In this document: positions 8,372 to 13,538 of the stretch, in pieces | How positions within the stretch are numbered: the stretch's first letter is position 1 | Layout: each line of letters begins with the position of its first letter | The notes under the pieces: generated by a model | Database searches by the model: none | Told to the model about the DNA's origin: nothing | What the model saw: the letters and a program-made list of their open reading frames with translations, nothing else | Translations under genes and position numbers: made by a program | Assembly (NCBI GenBank): GCA_964594045.1 | Contig: CAZQKR010000004.1 | Span: forward strand, 1 to 64,000 | Direction: 5' to 3' | Length of the DNA stretch: 64,000 bases | DNA from: UBA2365 sp964594045 | Lineage (GTDB): Bacteria > Bacteroidota > Bacteroidia > Chitinophagales > Saprospiraceae

Positions 8372-9658
8372 TTATCCAAAATCAGTCTGAAAAATATCTG
8401 CGTAAGCATTATTACAGGTATAGATATTCAGCACATACCGCCTTGATGTTCTGATCCACTTGGCTGGTACAGAGACAAACCTGAAGACAAACGCTTTTAT
8501 GCGACTTGTTGCATTGAGTCCGAACCTCTTTACGTCAAGTCTGTGGATAATGGCCTTGTAGAAATTACGGATAAGTGCCGTAAGAAGAAGGAACACAGTG
8601 TTCTCTGCCATGAAGGATTTGGGCAATCTGTCCCACCCGAAACCATTGTTCATATCATCGAAGATACGTTCCTTTCCTCCACGAAGGTTATAGAACTCGA
8701 CAATTTCTCTTGTGGAAGATTCATAGTCGTTAGTCAGGATACAACGGTATGTGTATTCTCCTTCCCAAAGATCCAGCACACCGTCCATCCGTTTCTGTCT
8801 TTGAATCACAAGTCGGTATGCTTTACCCTTCCACTTCTCAACAAGAATAGAGTTCAATTCGAACTCAATGCCATTGATTTCCTCAGTCTTCCAGCCTCTA
8901 AGAGCAAAGATGTCATTGTAGAGCGAACTGCAGCGGTTTGCGCGGATATAGAAGGATTTGCTGTGTTTCTCTATTTCCTCCACGATTTCCTCGGAACATG
9001 ATCCACAATCAGCTCTGAAACGATTGATTGTAAGTCCGTTCTGCTCAAATCTCTCAAAGAATCTCTTCAGCGTGTCCTTCTGATGAAAACGAACGTTGGT
9101 GTTACCATCGCTATTCTCAATGCCAACAATCAAGTCGTCAATAACCGCCACGCCAGGGCGATAACCAAGGAACTTCTTGTATGTAGGCTTTGCATCATAC
9201 TTCTCAGTCTCTATGAACTGATGGTCGAAATCAACATCATACATCTCGCCCTCTTTCAGTTGGCCGGATGCAAACATACAATTGAGCAGTAAGGTATTGA
9301 GTGTGTCAGCCGTGTTGAAATCGTAGTTCTTACCCGTATCTGATGTGTATGAGATGTTTCCTTGCGTCAGTTCCTTTATCGCTCTGAGGATAGTATCAGA
9401 ACTACAAGTACGAAGTGTCGGATGGAGCGAGAGATGGTTCATCAAATGAGTAGTGACATCCTCAATGCATGAGCCACCACAGAAGTAGATACTCATGAGG
9501 GAACGGACGATTTCACTGTACTGATAACCGAACGAGCTACACCTTAGACCGAGTGTCGAGTCGATTACAGATGACAATGTGGAGTCAAATTGCTCCATGA
9601 TTGAAAATATTCCTCCAAAAGGAGTGAGCTTCTCGGATTTTATTTGTATTTTTGCCAT
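8372..9658 (-). CDS. IS1380-family DDE transposase
   Basis: A 428-residue transposase. Family hallmarks are an N-terminal segment SEKLTPFGGIF, the catalytic block YDVDFDHQFIETEKYDAK with GYRPGVAVID, a second acidic block FRADCGSCSEE, and the C-terminal YNLRGGKERIFDDMNNGFG block carrying the catalytic Glu. It is full length with no frameshift, so the element may still be active. The start ATG at 9658 is followed on the coding strand by MAKIQIKSEKL. It is the only gene of the IS and points away from ermF. A 10-bp perfect hairpin (9729-9753) lies upstream and may block read-through transcription into the transposase. Confidence 0.93.
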   Translation of the reverse strand: MAKIQIKSEKLTPFGGIFSIMEQFDSTLSSVIDSTLGLRCSSFGYQYSEIVRSLMSIYFCGGSCIEDVTTHLMNHLSLHPTLRTCSSDTILRAIKELTQGNISYTSDTGKNYDFNTADTLNTLLLNCMFASGQLKEGEMYDVDFDHQFIETEKYDAKPTYKKFLGYRPGVAVIDDLIVGIENSDGNTNVRFHQKDTLKRFFERFEQNGLTINRFRADCGSCSEEIVEEIEKHSKSFYIRANRCSSLYNDIFALRGWKTEEINGIEFELNSILVEKWKGKAYRLVIQRQKRMDGVLDLWEGEYTYRCILTNDYESSTREIVEFYNLRGGKERIFDDMNNGFGWDRLPKSFMAENTVFLLLTALIRNFYKAIIHRLDVKRFGLNATSRIKAFVFRFVSVPAKWIRTSRRYVLNIYTCNNAYADIFQTDFG

Positions 9659-9728
9659 GCCTGATGAGGTTTTGTTTGATTATTTTTTTGCAACACTAAG
9701 TTAAGTGAATCCTCTGACATGGCAAAAT

Positions 9729-9753
9729 CCTGAGCAACTTTTTGTTGCTCAGG
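9729..9753. terminator. Perfect hairpin inside the IS end
   Basis: CCTGAGCAAC and GTTGCTCAGG form a perfect 10-bp stem around a TTTTT loop. It lies between the IS end and the transposase start. No T-tract follows in the plus direction; in the minus direction the hairpin precedes the transposase. It could sequester the transposase translation start in read-through transcripts, as in many IS elements, or act as a transposase binding site. Confidence 0.5.
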
Positions 9754-9771
9754 TACTTAAAAAAAATATTT

Positions 9772-9777
9772 TATAAT
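9772..9777 (+). promoter_or_regulatory. Possible outward promoter element upstream of ermF
   Basis: A TATAAT hexamer lies in an A+T-rich stretch at the right IS end, about 64 bp before the ermF ATG. A TTGCTC at 9745-9750 could serve as an upstream element, but the 21-bp spacing is longer than ideal. IS-borne outward promoters driving resistance genes are established in Bacteroides; this specific site is inferred. Confidence 0.3.
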
Positions 9778-9840
9778 AGTGTTGCGGAATTAAGGTTCTC
9801 CACGATTTGAATTCAAGTATTCACCTGTAAGAAGTTACTA

Positions 9841-10641
9841 ATGACAAAAAAGAAATTGCCCGTTCGTTTTACGGGTCAGCACTTTACTATTGATAAAGTG
9901 CTAATAAAAGATGCAATAAGACAAGCAAATATAAGTAATCAGGATACGGTTTTAGATATTGGGGCAGGCAAGGGGTTTCTTACTGTTCATTTATTAAAAA
10001 TCGCCAACAATGTTGTTGCTATTGAAAACGACACAGCTTTGGTTGAACATTTACGAAAATTATTTTCTGATGCCCGAAATGTTCAAGTTGTCGGTTGTGA
10101 TTTTAGGAATTTTGCAGTTCCGAAATTTCCTTTCAAAGTGGTGTCAAATATTCCTTATGGCATTACTTCCGATATTTTCAAAATCCTGATGTTTGAGAGT
10201 CTTGGAAATTTTCTGGGAGGTTCCATTGTCCTTCAGTTAGAACCTACACAAAAGTTATTTTCGAGGAAGCTTTACAATCCATATACCGTTTTCTATCATA
10301 CTTTTTTTGATTTGAAACTTGTCTATGAGGTAGGTCCTGAAAGTTTCTTTCCACCGCCAACTGTCAAATCAGCCCTGTTAAACATTAAAAGAAAACAGTT
10401 ATTTTTTGATTTTAAGTTTAAAGCCAAATACTTAGCATTTATTTCCTGTCTGTTAGAGAAACCTGATTTATCTGTAAAAACAGCTTTAAAGTCGATTTTC
10501 AGGAAAAGTCAGGTCAGGTCAATTTCGGAAAAATTCGGTTTAAACCTTAATGCTCAAATTGTTTGTTTGTCTCCAAGTCAATGGGTAAACTGTTTTTTGG
10601 AAATGCTGGAAGTTGTCCCTGAAAAATTTCATCCTTCGTAG
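9841..10641 (+). CDS. ermF: 23S rRNA adenine N6-dimethyltransferase ErmF (MLS-B resistance)
   Basis: Dimethylates A2058 of 23S rRNA using S-adenosylmethionine, giving resistance to macrolides, lincosamides and streptogramin B. The 266-residue protein reads, from memory, essentially as the known Bacteroides ErmF from start (MTKKKLPVRFTGQHF) to end (VVPEKFHPS). SAM-binding motif I is DIGAGKGFLTVHL near residue 40 and the catalytic motif IV is NIPYGI near residue 105. No attenuator leader peptide is visible in the 53 bp between the IS end and the ATG, so expression is probably constitutive and may depend on the IS. In Bacteroides ermF is classically linked to IS4351; here the neighbour is an IS1380 element. 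The gene clearly arrived by transfer. Confidence 0.97.
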   Translation: MTKKKLPVRFTGQHFTIDKVLIKDAIRQANISNQDTVLDIGAGKGFLTVHLLKIANNVVAIENDTALVEHLRKLFSDARNVQVVGCDFRNFAVPKFPFKVVSNIPYGITSDIFKILMFESLGNFLGGSIVLQLEPTQKLFSRKLYNPYTVFYHTFFDLKLVYEVGPESFFPPPTVKSALLNIKRKQLFFDFKFKAKYLAFISCLLEKPDLSVKTALKSIFRKSQVRSISEKFGLNLNAQIVCLSPSQWVNCFLEMLEVVPEKFHPS

Positions 10642-10699
10642 TTCAAAGTCGGGTGGTTGTCAAGATGATTTTTCTGGTTTGGTGTCGTCTTTTAAGCTG

Positions 10700-10763
10700 C
10701 CGCATAACTTGTTTATACCCGCCACAAAACTGTACTTATCCGCCCAGATCAGTTGTATAAGCA
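10700..10763 (-). repeat. Weak attC-like inverted repeat downstream of ermF
   Basis: CCGCATAAC (10700-10708) is the reverse complement of the GTTATGCGG end of the palindrome at 7810-7947. It is followed by GTTTATAC, which can pair weakly with GTATAAGC near 10756-10763. The arms are short, so this may be a decayed or partial copy of the attC-like element. Support is limited to the shared 9-bp end box and the short inverted repeat. Confidence 0.3.
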
Positions 10764-10782
10764 CTATGAAGTATGATTTTAG

Positions 10783-10885
10783 CTTCAAGCTCAAATATAA
10801 GAAAAGCAGATTACAAATCATCAAAAGGACTCTTTATTTTTTGGATGGATTGGGTACTTACATGCGTATAGATCTCAGTGGTTTT
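10783..10885. repeat. 103-bp direct repeat, copy A
   Basis: Nearly identical (about 3 mismatches in 103) to 11936-12038, exactly 1153 bp away. Copy A covers the last 25 codons of the intact tyrosine recombinase, its stop codon and 28 bp beyond. The conservation stops abruptly on both sides while the adjacent coding sequence is clearly diverged, suggesting gene conversion, a site-specific crossover region or recent duplication. Confidence 0.85.
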
Positions 10886-11920
10886 ACTGCTGTTATGACC
10901 AAGCAGTTCCTGAATGTAGCGAAGGTCAGTACCGTTTTCCAATAAATGCGTTGCATAGCTGTGTCTCAGCCAATGTAAACTGACGGGCTTATTGATTCCC
11001 GCTTTTTTTACTGCTTTCTTCAGCACATGTTCCAAACTCGTCTCAGAATAAGGTTCTCCGGCATTTTGTCCCTCAAACAGCCATTTGACCGGCTTATAAA
11101 TCTTTTGATATGACCACAACATATCCATTAGTTTTTTACTCATAGGTACGATCCTGTCCTTCTTCCCTTTCGATTGATGGATGTGTAATATCATCCGGCC
11201 GGAATGAATATCCTCCAAACGAATATTCAATAACTCACTGCGTCTCAATCCGCAGGCATAAACCAAAGAAAGCATGGCACGGTGTTTCTGATTCTGTGGT
11301 GCCTCCAATATCAACTTCACATCTTCTTTGCTCAATACATTGGGCAATTTTTTTTCTCTTCTTGGCCGATGCAGTTTTTCGATGTCTAATTTTCGATCGG
11401 CGATTTTATCGAAAAAAAGTTTCAGCGCATTGATCATCTGATTCTGATAACTGGCAGAATAGCCTTTTTCCAAAATATATTCGTTGTTGAATCGAATAAC
11501 ATCATTGTTATCAATCTCCTCAACAGATTTCGATTCGAAGAAACTAAGAAAACACTTTAATGCATCGCTGTAAGTTGCTATAGTATTGGGACTATACCTT
11601 TTAGAGTTAAGGAAAGCAATAAAAAAATCAATATTCCTACGGTTCTCCGGTTTAAGCACGGTATCTTTTCTGGATTTTGGGGTTTTTAATGGTATAATGC
11701 TACGAGGCCCGGTTTTTCGTTTCAAATTAATCCATGCAATACCTTTAAAGGTGCTGAAAAGCAAATCGATGAATTGTTTTTCATTTGGCATTTGCCAGAC
11801 TTTTTCAGAGACATTCCATCTCGCTTCTTTGATGGTTTTAATGCAGGCAATCAATTCTTTATCATATGGAAAGTCCAGGGTGATCACTGAGTTTTCGATG
11901 AGGGCATTAATAATTTTCAT
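10811..11920 (-). CDS. Tyrosine recombinase/integrase (XerC/D-IntI-like), intact
   Basis: Site-specific DNA recombinase of the phage integrase family. The catalytic residues are all visible: Arg in CGLRRSELL, Lys in SKGKKDRIVPM, HxxR in HWLRHSYATHLL, then LLGHNSSKTTEIYTH with the His and the nucleophilic Tyr. A SAM-like core-binding domain (YSPNTIATYSDALKCF) occupies about residues 100-185, preceded by a roughly 90-residue N-terminal domain. I chose the ATG at 11920 (MKIINALIEN); an upstream TTG-type extension to 11977 falls in the repeat. It lacks the extra insertion between the Lys and HxxR motifs that marks true integron integrases, although the C-terminal end (SPFDDL) is similar. It lies in tandem with a broken homologue, and its start is 16 bp from the 103-bp repeat. 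Confidence 0.9.
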   Translation of the reverse strand: MKIINALIENSVITLDFPYDKELIACIKTIKEARWNVSEKVWQMPNEKQFIDLLFSTFKGIAWINLKRKTGPRSIIPLKTPKSRKDTVLKPENRRNIDFFIAFLNSKRYSPNTIATYSDALKCFLSFFESKSVEEIDNNDVIRFNNEYILEKGYSASYQNQMINALKLFFDKIADRKLDIEKLHRPRREKKLPNVLSKEDVKLILEAPQNQKHRAMLSLVYACGLRRSELLNIRLEDIHSGRMILHIHQSKGKKDRIVPMSKKLMDMLWSYQKIYKPVKWLFEGQNAGEPYSETSLEHVLKKAVKKAGINKPVSLHWLRHSYATHLLENGTDLRYIQELLGHNSSKTTEIYTHVSTQSIQKIKSPFDDL

Positions 11921-11935
11921 AATAGAGGGTTTTAT

Positions 11936-12038
11936 CTTCAAGCTCAAATATAAGAAAAGCAGATTACAAATCATCAAAAGGACTCTTTATTTTTTGGATG
12001 GATTTGGTACTTATATGCGTATAGATCTCGGTGGTTTT
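11936..12038. repeat. 103-bp direct repeat, copy B
   Basis: Second copy of the repeat at 10783-10885. It covers the 3' end and stop of the degenerate recombinase and ends 15 bp before the start codon of the intact recombinase. Homologous exchange between A and B would excise a circle of about 1153 bp carrying the whole intact recombinase gene. Confidence 0.85.
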
Positions 12039-12600
12039 GCCCGATTGATGGCCAGGCAATTCCTGAATATACCTCAGATCTGTTCCATGCTCAAGTAAGT
12101 GTGTGGCAAAAGAATGCCGCAAGGTGTGCGGACCGCCTTTCTTCTTTATGCCACTCTTCCTGATGGCATCGTCATTTACATTGCGGATGCTGGTATCGGA
12201 ATATCGATCTCCATATTGTCCCTCAAACAGATAGCTGACCGGCTTATATTCATCCAGACATGCGCGCAGCATGCTCAATGCTTTTTTACCCAAAATCGTA
12301 TACCGGTCTTTCCGGCCTTTCGATTGCGCCACGAAAACCAGCTCCCTGTCAAAAAGAATATCCTTTGGCCTTAACCGGAGCGCCTCGCCGATCCTCAAAC
12401 CTGCCGAATAAATAAGTTAGATCAAAACCCTGTGCTTTTGGTTGGTAATGGACATGATCAGCTTGTTGATCTCTTCCTGACTGTACACTTTAGGCAGCAG
12501 ATTATCCTTTTTTGGCCGCGCCATTTCAATGCTGCCTAAACGAACACCCACAGCGTTCTCATAATAACATTTCAGGGCATTCACAGTTTTTGCATAAAAT
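11964..12600 (-). pseudogene. Second tyrosine recombinase, truncated and interrupted by a stop codon
   Basis: The readable catalytic half (from 12398) has LRIGEALRLRPKD, SKGRKDRYTI, HTLRHSFATHLL and a TTEIYTH end, so all late motifs remain, although LLGH has become LPGH. In-frame sequence upstream of 12419 continues the homology (ALKCYYENAVGVRL, then NQKHRVLI) but an ochre codon at 12417-12419 interrupts it just before LIYSAGLR. Homology stops near 12600, where the 430-bp repeat element begins, so the N-terminal domain is missing. It is a paralogue of the intact recombinase next door, with which it shares 103 bp almost exactly. Confidence 0.82.
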
Positions 12601-12601
12601 C
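12561..12601. repeat. 41-bp direct repeat flanking the 430-bp element, left copy
   Basis: The sequence starting ATAATAACATTTCAGGGC, part of the recombinase remnant (encoding NALKCYY on the minus strand), recurs at 13033-13073 with three or four mismatches. The two copies exactly abut the inverted-repeat element between them. Confidence 0.75.
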
Positions 12602-12777
12602 ACCTGACTTGTACCCATTTAGTTAAAATTAAATCTTTATTATTGATATTCAATATGTTATATAAGAATATCATCAAATTTACCGCACTAATGAATGCAA
12701 ATACATGTCTAACGAGACTTAGAAAACGGGTTTTGAGAACTTAATATATGCAAAAGGCAGAGATTTCCAATTTTAAC

Positions 12778-12827
12778 TTTTGATCGGTTCAAATAAAATG
12801 ATGATTAACAGTAAAAGATACAAGTCA
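12778..12827. repeat. ~50-bp direct repeat, copy 1
   Basis: An A+T-rich segment starting TTTTGATCGGTTCAA and ending TACAAGTCA recurs at 12982-13030 with scattered mismatches and small indels. The second copy ends in the right terminal repeat of the 430-bp element, so copy 1 may mark an internal, older end of the element. Confidence 0.65.
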
Positions 12828-12861
12828 TGAAGGTGTAAAACGGGTAGCCAAAGGAATACAA

Positions 12862-12945
12862 TCTTTGCGAATCTTTGCGACTCCTTCTCTGCGAACTTTG
12901 CGGTTGATGATTTTACCGCAGAGCGCGTAGAGTTTTTCGCAAAGG
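12862..12945. repeat. CTTTGCG/CGCAAAG-rich inverted repeat block
   Basis: AATCTTTGCG occurs twice in tandem, followed by CTCTGCGAACTTTGCGG. The complementary motifs CCGCAGAG and TCGCAAAGG follow after a spacer, so the block can fold on itself. Similar CGCAAAG-type intergenic repeats are, from memory, common in environmental Bacteroidota and give spurious short frames. Confidence 0.55.
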
Positions 12946-12981
12946 CCGCCAAGAGTCTCTCCGATATTATAATCCAATAAA

Positions 12982-13030
12982 TTTTAATCAGTTCAATCAA
13001 AATGATTAACGCACTAAAAGTTACAAGTCA
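12982..13030. repeat. ~50-bp direct repeat, copy 2
   Basis: Second copy of the segment at 12778-12827 (TTTTAATCAGTTCAA to TACAAGTCA). It overlaps the right terminal inverted repeat of the 430-bp element. Confidence 0.65.
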
Positions 13031-13032
13031 GG

Positions 13033-13073
13033 ATAATAACACTTCAGGGCATTTACAGTTTTTGCAAAAAATC
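13033..13073. repeat. 41-bp direct repeat flanking the 430-bp element, right copy
   Basis: Copy of 12561-12601. On the minus strand it encodes the same AKTVNALKCYY peptide of a tyrosine recombinase, but an in-frame stop lies directly before it, so it is only a fragment. It marks the right limit of recognisable recombinase-derived DNA. Confidence 0.7.
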
Positions 13074-13163
13074 AATGGATCAATGACCCTAGTTGATCAG
13101 ATTGAATTAATATCCACACATTTCAGTATAGAGCCGAAAAATGTGTACTGAAGGTGATATTCT

Positions 13164-13535
13164 TTATCTGCAAAGAAAGGCAAACGCATCATCTATTGAC
13201 CCGACAAACCCAACCATATTCCCTTTATTGGACTCAGATATAAAATCATGCAGGCTTTTACTTTTTTCTGTCAATTCATCAAATGTACCCACAATGGCCA
13301 GCCTCAACCGGAAATTGGAGAATTTCTGAAGGATCTCACCGGCCAATTTGTTTTTGAGCACAAAGAAATCCGGTATGATCTGATGCTGGTGTACGATGAG
13401 CCGGTCAACTCCGTCATAGTACACATTTCCGATCAGATCCAGGCTGTCCTGCAAACCATTGATCACGCATTCATCATTGATCAATTCGGCAATATAGTGA
13501 TCATCCACCGGATGCTTTAGGATTTCAAACTGCAT
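13164..13535 (-). CDS. DUF4180 domain protein
   Basis: A 123-residue soluble protein that reads as DUF4180 end to end: DSLDLIGNVYYDGVD, IIPDFFVLKNKLAGEILQKF and RLRLAIVGTF...SKSLHDFI are the conserved blocks as I recall them. The fold and reaction are unknown to me. The ATG at 13535 lies 3 bp after the GH97 stop, so the two genes are probably translated from one mRNA, although a functional link to carbohydrate breakdown is not evident. There is no signal peptide or membrane segment, so it should be cytoplasmic. It is the first gene with ordinary chromosomal appearance to the right of the mobile patch. Confidence 0.8.
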   Translation of the reverse strand: MQFEILKHPVDDHYIAELINDECVINGLQDSLDLIGNVYYDGVDRLIVHQHQIIPDFFVLKNKLAGEILQKFSNFRLRLAIVGTFDELTEKSKSLHDFISESNKGNMVGFVGSIDDAFAFLCR

Positions 13536-13538
13536 TGC

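Larger units (their letters stand above)
8209..9787 (-). mobile_element. IS1380-family insertion sequence
   Basis: A 1579-bp element carrying one transposase gene. Candidate terminal inverted repeats are CCGCAAC at 8209-8215 and GTTGCGG at 9781-9787. The length fits the roughly 1.6-kb Bacteroides IS1380 members such as IS942 and IS614 (from memory). Bases outside the ends (AAAT on the left, AATT on the right) do not form a perfect target duplication, so either the ends are slightly misplaced or flanking DNA was rearranged. The right end lies 53 bp before ermF. Confidence 0.7.
12603..13032. mobile_element. 430-bp MITE-like element with perfect 11-bp terminal inverted repeats
   Basis: It starts CCTGACTTGTA (12603-12613) and ends TACAAGTCAGG (13022-13032), a perfect 11-bp inverted repeat that extends imperfectly further inward. 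It contains two direct copies of a roughly 50-bp A+T-rich segment (12778-12827 and 12982-13030) and a CTTTGCG-rich block (12862-12945). No credible gene is inside; the 75-codon frame across it is repeat-derived. It sits within recombinase remnants and is flanked by 41-bp direct repeats. The non-autonomous mobile-element interpretation is inferred. Confidence 0.5.

Noticed and set aside
9788..9840. A leader peptide attenuator for ermF
   Set aside because: Only 53 bp separate the IS end from ermF and they contain no short start-to-stop frame with inverted repeats of the type seen in inducible erm genes.
10811..11920. Calling the intact recombinase an integron integrase (IntI)
   Set aside because: The insertion between the Lys and HxxR motifs that characterises IntI is absent, so despite the nearby attC-like palindromes it is named only as a tyrosine recombinase.
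12862..12945. Possible CRISPR-like array because of repeated CTTTGCG units
   Set aside because: Units are short, irregularly spaced and inverted as well as direct; there are no uniform spacers and no cas genes.
12773..13000. A 75-codon minus-strand frame across the CTTTGCG block
   Set aside because: It is built entirely from the repeats of the 430-bp element and has no protein-like pattern.
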